Part shown: positions 42,860-53,434 of the stretch, piece by piece
Layout: every line of letters begins with the position of its first letter
How positions within the stretch are numbered: the stretch's first letter is position 1
Source: Mobilisporobacter senegalensis
GTDB taxonomy: Bacteria > Bacillota > Clostridia > Lachnospirales > Lachnospiraceae
Assembly (NCBI RefSeq): GCF_003752155.1
Contig: NZ_RJVG01000003.1
Coordinates: 310,001 to 374,000 of the forward strand
DNA: 64,000 nucleotides
Direction: 5' to 3'
Program-made: the position numbers and the translations under genes
Notes under the pieces: generated by a model
The model's database searches: none
What the model was told of the DNA's origin: nothing
What the model saw: the letters and a program-made list of their open reading frames with translations, nothing else

Positions 42860-44311
42860 CTAGATTGTTCCATGTTTCTTAGATGGTCTGCTATCTCTTT
42901 TTGTAAATAACATTTCATACGCGTAAATTAAATGCTTTCTTGTAGTATCTGGTGAAATGATACTGTCCACATATCCTCTTTTTGCGGCTGCTTCCGGGCT
43001 GGATTGTAATTCCTGATATAAAGCTGCCTTTTCATTGATAACAGCCAGTGCTTCTTTGGAGTTTTTAATTTCATCTCCATAAATGATCTCAGCTGCTGCC
43101 TTGGAGTCCATCATTCCAATTTCAGTACCTTCCCATGCAAAGACTAAATCTGCACCAATATGTTTAGAATTCATTGTTACATATGGGCTGCCATAAGCTT
43201 TACCAACAATAACATTTACTTTAGGGACAGTTGCGTTGGCAAATGTATAAGTCAATTTTGCTGAAGCAATAGCAATAGATTTCTCTTCTTCCACTGTTGC
43301 TTTAAATCCAGTTATATTTGTAAATGTCAATACAGGAATATTAAAAGCATCACAGATTGAAACAAATCTTGCTGCTTTATAACATCCAGCGCTTGTTAAA
43401 AGACTATCAAACTTCTCAGTTGCCTTGAAATTTGAATCAAGAATTTCAGTACGGTTAGCTACAGCTCCTACTGTCATTCCATTTAAACGAATAAACCCGG
43501 TTACCATTTCTTTTGCATAATCTGCTTTTACTTCAACAAAAAAACGGTCATCCGATATTTCGCGAAGTGCTACTGCAGTATCTTTAAGATCTATACCTAA
43601 ACTTGGTACGACACGATTTAAATCATCCGTACATTCTTCATAAGAAGCATCATCTTCATTGTTTGAAGGCAAAATAGTAATTAAAGTCCTAATTTGAGCT
43701 AAAACAGAAGCATCATCTTCACCAACAAAATCCACTACACCTGCATTTGCTTGAAATTCAGCCTTGCTGGTATCTAGCTTTGCTGTATAATTACCATCCA
43801 GTGCATTTGGTGAACTAACAAATAGATTTGCTTGCTTTGTCATAAATGTAAAATCACTTAATGAAGCAGACACTGAAACACCACCACCACTGTGGCCAAA
43901 AATACCAGTAATTTGTGGAAGTACACCAGATGCCAAAGATTGTTTTAAATAAATCTCTCCAAATGCATTTAATGCATCTGTAGCTTCTTGAAGTCTCAGA
44001 CCTGCACAGTCAACTAATCCAATCACAGGTGCTCCAACTTTTAATGCCAAGTCATAAATATGTGTAATTTTTTTTGCATGCATTTCACCAATGGTTCCAT
44101 TTAATGAACTGGAATCTTGACTATATACATAGACCAGGTTGCCATCAATAACGCCATAACCGGTAATTACACCATCTGCAGGGATTTCTTTTTGCTGCAA
44201 GTTAAAATCAGTACTTCTTTTTGTCACCAAAGCGCCAATTTCAACAAAACTATTATCGTCAAGTAAAGAGAGTATTCTTTCTCTTGCTGACAATTGTGCT
44301 GTGTTACTCAT
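42860..44311 (-). CDS. Acyl-CoA carboxyl transferase subunit (MmdA/12S-like, divergent)
   Basis: 483 residues, two crotonase-like halves. This family moves CO2 between an acyl-CoA and biotin (propionyl-CoA carboxylase beta, methylmalonyl-CoA decarboxylase alpha, transcarboxylase 12S). The C-terminus AAKRGYVDSIISPDTTRKHLI and KKHGTI is typical of MmdA/PccB. The first oxyanion motif, normally Ser-Gly-Gly-Ala-Arg, reads DCAGLRLQEATDA (about residues 100-112), and the second reads FGHSGGGVSVSASLSDF instead of the usual GCAGG-type loop, so substrate specificity may differ. First gene of the operon, RBS GGAGGG, own promoter. Confidence 0.88.
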   Translation of the reverse strand: MSNTAQLSARERILSLLDDNSFVEIGALVTKRSTDFNLQQKEIPADGVITGYGVIDGNLVYVYSQDSSSLNGTIGEMHAKKITHIYDLALKVGAPVIGLVDCAGLRLQEATDALNAFGEIYLKQSLASGVLPQITGIFGHSGGGVSVSASLSDFTFMTKQANLFVSSPNALDGNYTAKLDTSKAEFQANAGVVDFVGEDDASVLAQIRTLITILPSNNEDDASYEECTDDLNRVVPSLGIDLKDTAVALREISDDRFFVEVKADYAKEMVTGFIRLNGMTVGAVANRTEILDSNFKATEKFDSLLTSAGCYKAARFVSICDAFNIPVLTFTNITGFKATVEEEKSIAIASAKLTYTFANATVPKVNVIVGKAYGSPYVTMNSKHIGADLVFAWEGTEIGMMDSKAAAEIIYGDEIKNSKEALAVINEKAALYQELQSSPEAAAKRGYVDSIISPDTTRKHLIYAYEMLFTKRDSRPSKKHGTI

Positions 44312-44367
44312 TTTAAGCCCTCCAATTTATATTTTTTTAAAGTAAAACCAAAATTCCACCGATTATA

Positions 44368-44396
44368 ATTGTATACCTTTTTCTTATAAATTTCAA
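44368..44396 (-). promoter_or_regulatory. Promoter of carboxyltransferase/decarboxylase operon
   Basis: Minus strand TTGAAA (44391-44396), 17-base spacer, TACAAT (44368-44373), about 55 bases before the first gene. Confidence 0.6.
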
Positions 44397-44462
44397 TATA
44401 AATTACTATATTTTGCATATTTTTTAACAATTATACAGTATTCAATAAAATCACATTTTTAG

Positions 44463-44495
44463 GGGATAAAAATTGCATAATTCGAATTTCATCCC
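44463..44495 (-). terminator. Weak terminator-like hairpin after response regulator
   Basis: GGGATAAAAATT and AATTTCATCCC (44463-44495) form a bulged stem that overlaps the response-regulator stop codon. Followed on the minus strand by CCTAAAAATG, with no clear U-tract. Confidence 0.35.
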
Positions 44496-45187
44496 TCATC
44501 ATCTACCATTCTATATCCCACTCCCACTTCTGTAATGATATATTGGGGTTCTGCAGGATTTTTTTCTATCTTGCGTCTTATATTCGCCATATTTACTCTA
44601 AGTGCTTGATTTTCATTTATAAATGGCCCCCATATTTCTTTTATGATGCTTTCATGAGTTAAAACCTTTCCTATATTTTTCGACAGTAATGTAATAATTT
44701 TATATTCAATTGGTGTTAAATGAACGATCTTATCCTCTACTTTAACGATTCTTTTTTCGTAGTTAATGTTAAGATTGCCAATGGATATTTCTGACTCTGG
44801 GGAATTATTGCTCATTTTATTACTATGTCGGATCCCAGTCCTTATTCTTGCCAGTAGTTCAGAGGTACCAAATGGTTTTGTAATATAATCGTCCGCTCCA
44901 AGATCTAACGCTCTGACCTTATCTTGTTCATATTCCCTTGCAGAAACAACTATTATAGGAAGAGTGCTCCAGGAACGAATTTGTTTAATGATTTCTTCTC
45001 CATCCATATCCGGTAATCCTAAATCAAGTAGGATTAAATCCGGGCAATGGGATGTTGCCAGTGAGATTGCATCTTTCCCATTATTTGCTTTAATAACATT
45101 ATAATTATGAGTCGTTAAGATAGTTGATATGAAATTGCAAATTACAGTTTCATCCTCAACTAACAAGATTAATAATTTATGATTCAC
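44489..45187 (-). CDS. KdpE-like response regulator (OmpR family)
   Basis: 232 residues. The receiver domain (1-120) has the acidic pocket VEDE near residue 10, phospho-acceptor D55 in LILLDLGLPDMDG, and the Lys in DDYITKPFG. The C-terminal winged helix (about 135-230) carries KIVHLTPIEYKIITLL and RRKIEKNPAEPQYIITEVGVGYRM, the OmpR/KdpE DNA-binding signature. GTG start at 45187 with RBS GGAGGG, overlapping the sensor kinase gene by 11 bases. It probably controls potassium or stress genes, but no kdpFABC operon lies in this window, so the target is not shown. Confidence 0.92.
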   Translation of the reverse strand: MNHKLLILLVEDETVICNFISTILTTHNYNVIKANNGKDAISLATSHCPDLILLDLGLPDMDGEEIIKQIRSWSTLPIIVVSAREYEQDKVRALDLGADDYITKPFGTSELLARIRTGIRHSNKMSNNSPESEISIGNLNINYEKRIVKVEDKIVHLTPIEYKIITLLSKNIGKVLTHESIIKEIWGPFINENQALRVNMANIRRKIEKNPAEPQYIITEVGVGYRMVDDEG

Positions 45188-47162
45188 TATCTGTCCCTCC
45201 TTCTAATGGTAAGGCAAATCTAAATATAGCACCGCCGCTTATATTATTTTCAACTTCCATTTTTCCATGGTGAGCTTTGATTATAGACATGCAGATTGAA
45301 AGTCCTATTCCCATACCTCTTGAGGAATCCGAGGCTTTCTCTTTCTTTGGATTGAAATTATCTAATAGATAAGGCAGATCCTGTTCCGTGATTCCTTCCC
45401 CATTATCGCTTATTTCAAAAATCGCTGTATCCTGTTCTTTCTTTACGTCTACATTAATTTCTATATCTACTCCCGAATGTTTAATTGCATTTTCCAATAA
45501 ATTTATAATTACCTGCTCGATTAATATGCCATCCATTGGAACAATTAAAAGTTCATCGGGCACCTTCACATTTATCTTACAATCTTTAAATCTTTTTCTT
45601 GTCCTTCCAATTGCTGCAGCTACAATTTCTTCTGCTGCTTCTGGACATTTCCTGACTTCGCTGGACTCTCCGTTGATTCTTGTGACAGATAAGAGATTTT
45701 CAACCATTCGTATGAGCCATTGTGATTCTTCTTTAATATTAGATATCAGGTTCAATTTCGTATCTTTATCTAAAGTATCACTATTTTCTAAGATCGTTGA
45801 ACTTGCTCCTAAAATTCCTGTCAGGGGGGTTCGTAAGTCATGAGAGACAGCGCGCAGCAAGTTGCTTCGCATCTTTTCTTTCTCAGACTGAACAAGAATA
45901 ATTCTCTGTTTATCTGATAGCTGTTGGCGTTCTAATGCCATTGCTGCGATTGAAACAATCATTCTTAGAAATAGGAGGTTGTTCTGATCTATAAAGGAGC
46001 CATTCATACAGGATAATCCAATGACACCAAGTACTTGTCCTCTTGAAATGACAGGTATATAGAACACTTCTGACGCCATTTGGACCTCTGTTCCTGCCCC
46101 TGCTCTCTTTTGATTTAAAAATACCCAGTGAGCTACTGCTTTTTCAGCTTCAGACATCATAAAATCCATATCTTCCTCTTCTTCATATTTCATTAAAATT
46201 CCCTCTGCTCCATTAAAAGGATCGCTGATATAAAATATGACCGAGCGACGAAAAATTTTTATTATATATTCATTGGTCAGATGAACAATGTTCGTAAGTC
46301 CGGTAGTTACAAGTAGTTTTTTATTTATCTCATATAGTATTTCTGTTCGTTTTTCCCGTTCAAATGCATAATTAGCCTGTGCTTTCACTCTGACAGTTAA
46401 CGTACTAGTCGTAAGAGCTACAAACAGCATAATGGTAAATGTAATGAGATCACCCTTTTGTATTGCTATAAATGAATAATATGGTTCTGCAAAAAGATAA
46501 TTAAAGATTAAAACACTAAAAACAGACCCTGCAACACCATAAATATAACCAGTGGTAACCCTGGATATAATAAGAACAGATAATATATACATCAAAATCA
46601 TATTTTCATTCTCTATATGAATCCTATTTAAAAATAGCGAGATCACACTTGCACAAATTAGAGTGAATAAAGTAATTCCCGTATCTTTCCATGTCAATAC
46701 AGGTTTAATCAATAAAATCTTTGGATTCTTACGATATGTCTTAGTAATATTATGATCCGGTAATACATGAATTTCTACGTCAGGTAAAAGAGACATCAAT
46801 TTATCTTCCAGATCCAACTTAAATATGTTTATAAATGTTTTTTTATTTCTACTTTTACCTACTGCAATATCAGTAGTACCTGTACGTTTTGCATATTCCG
46901 CAACAGCCATGGCAATATTATGCCCATTAAGAGTAACTACTTCTCCCCCTAACTGTGTAGCAAGCTCCATATTAGATTGAAGGCTTTTCTTTTCACTGTC
47001 TTTTAAATATAAGCCCTCATCACTCTCAACATAAACGGCTGTCCAGGCCGACGAAAATGTTTCTGCATTTTTCTCCGCCCAATAAATACATTTTGCAGAG
47101 GTAGGTGAACTGCCTATACAAACAAGGAACTTCCTTGTTTCAGTAATTTTATCCATATCCAT
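45177..47162 (-). CDS. KdpD-like sensor histidine kinase lacking the N-terminal KdpD domain
   Basis: 661 residues. A universal-stress-protein-like domain lies at about 10-137 (VCIGSSPTSAKCIYWAEK to IHVLPDH), then four membrane helices of the DUF4118 type (about 155-260), a GAF-like domain (about 285-415), the HisKA helix with phospho-acceptor H441 in AVSHDLRTPLTGILG, and a HATPase (about 535-655, DNGEGI and GMGIGLSIC). Classical KdpD (about 900 residues) begins with a Walker-containing KdpD domain that is absent here. ATG at 47162 has RBS AAAGGAG. Its partner regulator overlaps its 3' end. In relatives this layout binds K+ or c-di-AMP signals; ligand here unknown. Confidence 0.9.
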   Translation of the reverse strand: MDMDKITETRKFLVCIGSSPTSAKCIYWAEKNAETFSSAWTAVYVESDEGLYLKDSEKKSLQSNMELATQLGGEVVTLNGHNIAMAVAEYAKRTGTTDIAVGKSRNKKTFINIFKLDLEDKLMSLLPDVEIHVLPDHNITKTYRKNPKILLIKPVLTWKDTGITLFTLICASVISLFLNRIHIENENMILMYILSVLIISRVTTGYIYGVAGSVFSVLIFNYLFAEPYYSFIAIQKGDLITFTIMLFVALTTSTLTVRVKAQANYAFEREKRTEILYEINKKLLVTTGLTNIVHLTNEYIIKIFRRSVIFYISDPFNGAEGILMKYEEEEDMDFMMSEAEKAVAHWVFLNQKRAGAGTEVQMASEVFYIPVISRGQVLGVIGLSCMNGSFIDQNNLLFLRMIVSIAAMALERQQLSDKQRIILVQSEKEKMRSNLLRAVSHDLRTPLTGILGASSTILENSDTLDKDTKLNLISNIKEESQWLIRMVENLLSVTRINGESSEVRKCPEAAEEIVAAAIGRTRKRFKDCKINVKVPDELLIVPMDGILIEQVIINLLENAIKHSGVDIEINVDVKKEQDTAIFEISDNGEGITEQDLPYLLDNFNPKKEKASDSSRGMGIGLSICMSIIKAHHGKMEVENNISGGAIFRFALPLEGGTDSES

Positions 47163-47553
47163 ACTCCTTTTAAATTCTTATTCATTCAAAAGAAACCCTC
47201 GTAAGTTATACGAAGGTTCCTGTCATTTTATCTAAAAATACTTTTGAATTTTTTACGGATGCTTCTTTCCTTGATCTCAATATATCATGATTTACCATAG
47301 TTTGTATATCATCTTAACTAAATTCTAATTAAGTGAATATGTTATTGATCTATTTTCCTAATCCGTTGCTTTAAAACCATTGAGAATTATAACTCTTTGC
47401 ATTTTTCATTACAATATATATTCTGAATCCTTAACACAATCTTTATACCATAGCTTACTGTTATCATTCGTATTAAAAGAGGATATTGCAAAGTATAAAC
47501 ATCTACTATGGGATCATTCAGATACTTATTTTGCACTATCCCCTTATGAATAA
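47163..47553 (-). other. 391-base intergenic region before the KdpD-like gene
   Basis: No gene is supported. It contains a promoter candidate, TTGTAA (47409-47414), 17-base spacer, TATAAT (47386-47391), which would give a leader of about 215 bases, and near its end a hairpin AGAAACCCTCGTA / TACGAAGGTTCC (47190-47220) followed by TTTT, about 30 bases before the kinase RBS. The hairpin may be an attenuator in the leader or the terminator of the upstream carboxypeptidase gene. I do not recognise a known riboswitch. Confidence 0.5.
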
Positions 47554-48912
47554 TTATTCTAAAAATTCATTTATAACTTTATCGAAGCACCATTTAAAAT
47601 CAATCTTTTCAACATCTCCATTGGTCACTATCGTGTCTACCTTACATATCTTGCCATCTACTAAATACTTAATTTCACCAACAACTGTTCCTGCTTCAAC
47701 AGGAGCAGCCAGTTTATCTTTAAGTTCATATTCTGTCTCAATGATTTCATCATCTCTCATAAGCATTCCATATTCAGGTCTCTTAACTTCCAGGCCGACC
47801 ATTGCAGTTTGGCCGATATACTGAGTCTGGCCATCTTCAACCATGATTGGTTCTAACTTCCCTTGATTCAGCTCAATCTCATCAAAAGTGCGGTATTTAT
47901 AATTTGCCAATCCATAATTCATTAATTTTTTAGTGTCTACCCATTTATATCCTTTATTATTTGGCCAGCCACAGGCAAGTAATGCAACAATAAAAGTCCT
48001 TCCATCTCTTTCAAGTGCACCTACGTAACAATATCCCGCTTTTCCTGTAAAACCGGTTTTACCGGATAAGGCCCCATCCATCATAGTAAGAAATGCATTA
48101 TGATTTCTGCAGGAGAAAGAACGCTTTCCTTCAATATCAGAGAATGTATGGTTCGAAGTCCTTGTAATCTTTAGAAATTCATCTTTTTTGGAAGATTCTT
48201 TGATACAATAGCTCATTATCCTTGCAAGATCAGCAGCTGTAGTAGAATGTGCTCCCTGACCATCTGTTGCATCCAATCCATTTGGTGTCACAAAATGTGT
48301 ATCTTTGCAGCCAATTTCCTCTGCTTTCTGGTTCATAAGCTTTGCAAACCCTTCTACAGAGCCCCCAATATGTTCTGCAATTGCAACCGCTGAATCGTTG
48401 TGGGATTCCAGCATGAGTGAATACATTAAATCTCTTAGTTTATATTTTTCTCCCGTCCTTATATTCAACTGAACATCCGGCATTCTTGCTGCATATGATG
48501 ATACAGTTACAACATCATCCATATTTCCATTTTCAAGAGCGATAATTAAAGTCATAATTTTAGTTGTACTTGCCATTGCTAATTTTTTATTACTGTCTTT
48601 TTCATAAAGAATCCGATTATTTGAAGCATCTAATAGAACAGCTGAAGTTGCATAAAGTTTTATATTTTCCTGTTCTGGCTTTTCCTTATTTTCTTCCTTT
48701 TTTTTGTTTTCTACATCTGTAGAATCCTTATTGTCCTGCCCATTTAAATCTTCCTTTTGTTCTGAATTATTTTCTTGCTCCATGCTGATACGAGAAGTAT
48801 TATTTATTCCATCACTGATACCATCAGAATTTATTTGATAAAAATAATACCCGTAAGAAACAGAACACATTAACACTCCCACCAGAATAGAACTTTTAAT
48901 CTTTTTCTTCAT
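47554..48912 (-). CDS. D-alanyl-D-alanine carboxypeptidase (DacF/PBP5 type)
   Basis: 452 residues. An N-terminal signal/membrane segment (about 7-27) precedes an Asn/Glu/Lys-rich spacer (about 35-85), then the serine D,D-peptidase with SxxK S115-T-T-K118, SxN S170-H171-N172, and KTG K285-T286-G287. A C-terminal beta-rich PBP5 domain (about 335-440) follows. It trims the terminal D-Ala of peptidoglycan stem peptides. DacF-type enzymes in spore formers often modify spore cortex; which role applies here cannot be read. No C-terminal amphipathic anchor is obvious; the N-terminal segment may keep it at the membrane. Confidence 0.92.
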   Translation of the reverse strand: MKKKIKSSILVGVLMCSVSYGYYFYQINSDGISDGINNTSRISMEQENNSEQKEDLNGQDNKDSTDVENKKKEENKEKPEQENIKLYATSAVLLDASNNRILYEKDSNKKLAMASTTKIMTLIIALENGNMDDVVTVSSYAARMPDVQLNIRTGEKYKLRDLMYSLMLESHNDSAVAIAEHIGGSVEGFAKLMNQKAEEIGCKDTHFVTPNGLDATDGQGAHSTTAADLARIMSYCIKESSKKDEFLKITRTSNHTFSDIEGKRSFSCRNHNAFLTMMDGALSGKTGFTGKAGYCYVGALERDGRTFIVALLACGWPNNKGYKWVDTKKLMNYGLANYKYRTFDEIELNQGKLEPIMVEDGQTQYIGQTAMVGLEVKRPEYGMLMRDDEIIETEYELKDKLAAPVEAGTVVGEIKYLVDGKICKVDTIVTNGDVEKIDFKWCFDKVINEFLE

Positions 48913-49016
48913 ATACCCAACCTAATTAATTTCTTATTTAAATGTATAAATCATAATTGTTTTTTATTACTATAAAATTTATGGTCCTCCGGAAAACATA
49001 TTACAATCTAATAAAA

Positions 49017-49075
49017 AGACTATTTTAAAATATTCTTCTCTCAGCTTATACAGAAGTTATATTTTAAAATAGCCT
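49017..49075 (-). terminator. Terminator of giant activase-like gene
   Basis: TATTTTAAAATAT (49021-49033) pairs perfectly with ATATTTTAAAATA (49059-49071), extended by AGAC and GCCT, and followed by TTTTTATT on the minus strand. It begins about 20 bases after the stop at 49097. The stem is AT-rich with a 25-base loop. Confidence 0.7.
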
Positions 49076-49096
49076 GTTTTTATGATATTTATACTA

Positions 49097-52000
49097 TTAT
49101 TTTCTTTTAAAGTTATTCATTGCAATGGATAACATTAATTTTATACGATTCAGCTGATTTACATGAGATATTCCTGGGTCATAATCAATGGGGACAATAT
49201 TAGTCTCAGGGTATTTCTCCTTTAAAGGTTTAATCATCCCTTTTCCGGTAATGTGGTTAGGAAGACAGGCAATCGGTTGAACACATATAATATTTTTTAC
49301 TCCATTTACAAGAAATTCAATCATCTCTGCTGTCAAAAGCCATCCTTCACCCGTCTGATTTCCAAGAGAAAGGATGGAGGATGCAATTCCTGCCAGTTCT
49401 TCTATGGATGTTGGAGAAGTAAATCGTTTACTTTTATCTAATTCTTCCTTCATTACTTTACGATAGCTTGTAATATAATTTGCAAAAAAATCATTCATCT
49501 TTTTATTTATTTTATTTCCCGCAAGATATTTATATTTGAAATTATAATTATAGGCAGAATAGAAGAAAAAATCCGTTAAATCAGGAACGACTGCTTCTGC
49601 ACCACTATCTTCTAACAGACTGACAATATCGTTATTGGCAGTAGGATGATATTTTAACAGAATCTCACCTACAATACCTACTTTCGGTTTCTCTATCTCT
49701 AACAACTCCAGATTTTCATAATCTCTTATGATTCCCCGGATATTTTTGTGATACTTTCTTTTATTATCCAGTCTGATACTTTCCTTTATTTTTTCTTTCC
49801 ATTTTTCATAAAGAGCTCCTGAAGCTCCTTTTTCTTTTTCATAAGGCCTGGTTCTATTTATGACTCTCATTAACAGATCCCCATAGATTAAAGCCATAAT
49901 ACACCGGTTAATAAGACCGATCGAAAATTTAAAACCTGGTTGTTTCTCGAGACCTACTGCATTTAATGAGATAATAGGCACATGCTCAAAGCCTGCCTGC
50001 TTCAAGCCGAGTTTTAAGAAACCAATATAGTTAGTGGCTCTACAGCCACCACCAGTTTGCGAGATGATCACTGATGTGTAACTGGTATCATATTTACCGG
50101 ATTTTAAAGCTGCTATGATCTGGCCCACTACAATAATTGCTGGATAGCATGCATCATTATTTACATATTTCAGGCCTTCTTCCACTGCTTTTTGATCTAT
50201 TGCCGGTAAAACCTCTAATTGATACCCGCAGGCTCTTGTAGCTTCTTCAATGAATTCAAAATGGATTGGAGACATTTGAGGTGCCAGAATAGTATGTGTC
50301 TTTCTCATTTTCTTTGTAAATGGTACTTTATGATAGGACATATCTTCCGTCTCCGGTTTATATTTCTTTCTGTCTCTTTCTTCCATTGCTGCTTTTAAAG
50401 ATCTGATCCTAATTCTGGCTGCACCTAAATTATTGCCTTCATCAATTTTTAACATGGTATACATTTTTCCGCCGGATCCAAGAATCTCTGCAATCTGATC
50501 TGTAGTAACAGCATCTAACCCACATCCAAAAGAGTTTAGCTGTATCATGTCAAGGTATGGCTCTTTTGCAACTAAAGAGGCAGCTCTATATAATCTTGAA
50601 TTATATACCCATTGATCCACAACTCTTAAATGATATTTTAATGGCTCAAGATGGGATATACTATCTTCTGTTAAAATTGCCAGATCATAAGAATTAATGA
50701 TTTCTGGAATTCCATGATTGATTTCCGGATCTACATGATATGGCTTTCCACACAAAACAATACCTTTCTTGTGGTGCTTCCTTAAAAATTCTAATGTTTC
50801 TTCTCCTTTCTTTTGGATATCTTTCTTGTATCGTTCTCTTTCCCTGCCTGCAGCTTGTACTGCTCTTGTTGCTTCTTCCATTGTCACATTAAATTTAAAA
50901 AATTCATCAATGATACGATTTATAAGTATCTTTTCATTATCTAAAGAGAAAAAAGGCCCCATAAATTTTACATTATTTGCTTCTATCGCATCAATATTAT
51001 TCTTGATCACTTCCGGATAGGAAGTTACTACAGGGCAATTGTAATGATTATTTGCATCATGAAATTCTTTTTTTTCATAAACTATGGATGGATAGAAAAT
51101 TAATTTTACCCCTTTTTCTATCAGATCCATAATATGCCCATGGGTAAGTTTAGCCGGATAGCAAACAGATTCAGATGGAATAGTTTCTATCCCTTTCTCA
51201 TATAGCTTCTTCTCTGATATCCCAGACAATTCTACCCGAAATCCCAGTTCTGTAAGCAGCGTAAACCAGAAGGGATAATTTTCATACATATTAAGAACCC
51301 TTGGGATTCCAATGATCCCTCTTTTTGCATCTTCTAATGGTAATGGTTTATATTGAAATGTCCTTAGATTTTTATATTGATAAAGATTTGGGAGTTCCTC
51401 ATATTTATTTTTATCTAAACCTGCTCCTTTTTCACATCGATTTCCGGAGATAAATCTTTCTTTCCCTGAGAAACTGCTGATGGTTAGTAAGCATGTGTTT
51501 CCACATTTTTTACATCTCTTATAATCTGTTGAAATATTAAAATCTTCTAAGGATTCCCCGGTCATTAGTGTGGATACATATCCTTCTTCATATCTTTCTC
51601 TCCCTATTAAGGCTGCACCAAAAGCTCCCATTAGACCGGCTATCTCTGGTCGTATTGCATTTTTTCCGGATATTAATTCGAAACTTCTAAGTATTCCATC
51701 ATTATAAAAAGTTCCGCCCTGCACTATGATCTTCTCGCCCATATCCTTATCATCCCTGATCTTAATGACTTTAAACAGGGCATTTTTAATGACGGAATAG
51801 GATAAACCTGCGGAAATATCTCCAATGGTCGCTCCCTCTTTTTGAGCTTGTTTTACCCTGGAATTCATAAATACAGTACATTTTGAACCTAAATCAACAG
51901 GAGCCTTTGCATATAAAGCTTCTTTTGCAAATTCGGATACTGTCATGTTCAAAGAACTGGCGAATCCTTCAATAAATGAACCACATCCGGAGGAACAGGC

Positions 52001-53326
52001 CTCATTCAAAAGAATATTATCAATTGCTCCTTTTTTTATTCTTAAACACTTCATATCCTGTCCACCAATATCCAGGATGAAATCTACCCCAGGCAGGAAA
52101 TACTCTGCTGCTTTATAATGAGCAATTGTTTCGATTTCACCTAAATCTACATGCAGTGCTGCCTTAAGTAACGTTTCTCCATATCCGGTAACCACAGAAT
52201 GAGCAATCTTTACATCCTTTGGAAGTTTTCTATATAATTCTTTTAAAATATTAATTACTTTTCTTAGTGGATCCCCTTCATTGTTTCCATAATAAGAATA
52301 TAAAAGCTCTGCTTTTTCTCCTATGAGTGCTATTTTCGTGGTGGTAGAACCGGCATCAATTCCTAAAAATGCCCTGCCTTTATATTCTTCCAGAGCCATT
52401 CTTTCTACCTTCGATTTATTATGTCTATCTTTGAATAATTTATAGTCTTCCTCACTTTGAAACAGTGGATCTAATGTATGAATATTATTGTCAGTAATAT
52501 TTGTAATTGATGCTGCCTTTTGTGTCAATTCCTCCAATGAAATTATATTCTTTTCTTCTGACAGGAGAGCTGCTCCTATTGCCACGAAGATCTGTGAATT
52601 ATCCGGCGTTATCATTTTATCTTTGGATAGTTTTAAACTCTCTGCAAATCTTTGCCTGAGTTCGGATATAAAATAAAGAGGGCCTCCTAAAAAAGCAACC
52701 TTTCCTTTGATTGGTTTTCCACAGGCAAGACCACCAAGCGTCTGATTGACTACAGCCTGAAAAATGGAAGCTGCGATATCTTCTTTCCTTGCTCCATCAT
52801 TAATCAGAGGCTGTATATCTGTTTTGGCAAATACTCCGCATCTGGAGGCAATTGGATAGATTACTTTATAATTTTTTGCCAATTCATTTAACCCTAAGGC
52901 ATTTGTATTTAGCAGGGTTGCCATCTGATCAATGAAAGCGCCGGTTCCTCCGGCACAGCTTCCATTCATTCGATATTCCAATCCGCCTTTATAATAGATG
53001 ACCTTTGCATCTTCACCACCAAGTTCAATGACCACATCAGTTTTTGGTATGAGTGTTTCTACGGTTTTAGAACATGCCATCACTTCTTGTACAAAATTTA
53101 AGTTCAGCCACTTAGAAACAGAAAGTCCTCCTGAGCCAGTAACACTGACAGTACAGGAAAGATTCCCTAATGCTTCATAGCAATCCCCTATCAATTTGAT
53201 TATCGTACTTTTTATATCTGACATATGTCTTTTATATTCACTGTATATCAATTCATTTTTCTCGTCCAGAATTACAATTTTAACTGTAGTTGACCCTATA
53301 TCTAATCCTAATTTATAAATACTCAT
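49097..53326 (-). CDS. Giant acyl-CoA dehydratase activase-like protein: two ASKHA activase domains fused to a dehydratase-like region
   Basis: 1409 residues. Residues 1-260 and about 318-580 are two BcrA/BadF/HgdC-type ASKHA ATPases. The first has DIGSTTVK (9-16), GGEDAKV, C124 in SCAGGTG and C163 in SRCGVF; the second has DAGSTTTK (324-331), GGQDMKC, C444/C448 in ACSSGCG and C483. These Cys match those that hold the bridging [4Fe-4S] cluster in activases. A Zn-ribbon-like CKKCGNTC (about 607-614) follows, then a DUF2229/HgdB-like half (about 660-1400) with several Cys motifs ([42 protein letters not shown]). Known activases fire electrons into 2-hydroxyacyl-CoA dehydratases; the function of this fused family is not established. 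Confidence 0.88.
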   Translation of the reverse strand: MSIYKLGLDIGSTTVKIVILDEKNELIYSEYKRHMSDIKSTIIKLIGDCYEALGNLSCTVSVTGSGGLSVSKWLNLNFVQEVMACSKTVETLIPKTDVVIELGGEDAKVIYYKGGLEYRMNGSCAGGTGAFIDQMATLLNTNALGLNELAKNYKVIYPIASRCGVFAKTDIQPLINDGARKEDIAASIFQAVVNQTLGGLACGKPIKGKVAFLGGPLYFISELRQRFAESLKLSKDKMITPDNSQIFVAIGAALLSEEKNIISLEELTQKAASITNITDNNIHTLDPLFQSEEDYKLFKDRHNKSKVERMALEEYKGRAFLGIDAGSTTTKIALIGEKAELLYSYYGNNEGDPLRKVINILKELYRKLPKDVKIAHSVVTGYGETLLKAALHVDLGEIETIAHYKAAEYFLPGVDFILDIGGQDMKCLRIKKGAIDNILLNEACSSGCGSFIEGFASSLNMTVSEFAKEALYAKAPVDLGSKCTVFMNSRVKQAQKEGATIGDISAGLSYSVIKNALFKVIKIRDDKDMGEKIIVQGGTFYNDGILRSFELISGKNAIRPEIAGLMGAFGAALIGRERYEEGYVSTLMTGESLEDFNISTDYKRCKKCGNTCLLTISSFSGKERFISGNRCEKGAGLDKNKYEELPNLYQYKNLRTFQYKPLPLEDAKRGIIGIPRVLNMYENYPFWFTLLTELGFRVELSGISEKKLYEKGIETIPSESVCYPAKLTHGHIMDLIEKGVKLIFYPSIVYEKKEFHDANNHYNCPVVTSYPEVIKNNIDAIEANNVKFMGPFFSLDNEKILINRIIDEFFKFNVTMEEATRAVQAAGRERERYKKDIQKKGEETLEFLRKHHKKGIVLCGKPYHVDPEINHGIPEIINSYDLAILTEDSISHLEPLKYHLRVVDQWVYNSRLYRAASLVAKEPYLDMIQLNSFGCGLDAVTTDQIAEILGSGGKMYTMLKIDEGNNLGAARIRIRSLKAAMEERDRKKYKPETEDMSYHKVPFTKKMRKTHTILAPQMSPIHFEFIEEATRACGYQLEVLPAIDQKAVEEGLKYVNNDACYPAIIVVGQIIAALKSGKYDTSYTSVIISQTGGGCRATNYIGFLKLGLKQAGFEHVPIISLNAVGLEKQPGFKFSIGLINRCIMALIYGDLLMRVINRTRPYEKEKGASGALYEKWKEKIKESIRLDNKRKYHKNIRGIIRDYENLELLEIEKPKVGIVGEILLKYHPTANNDIVSLLEDSGAEAVVPDLTDFFFYSAYNYNFKYKYLAGNKINKKMNDFFANYITSYRKVMKEELDKSKRFTSPTSIEELAGIASSILSLGNQTGEGWLLTAEMIEFLVNGVKNIICVQPIACLPNHITGKGMIKPLKEKYPETNIVPIDYDPGISHVNQLNRIKLMLSIAMNNFKRK

Positions 53327-53434
53327 ATATAACTCCTTTTAAAATTTTTCCAAAGATATCCATCATTTACTTCTTACTTAATTATTATTTACAGATATTT
53401 TCGTAAAATTCATCCGGAGTTAAAAAACTTTGAA

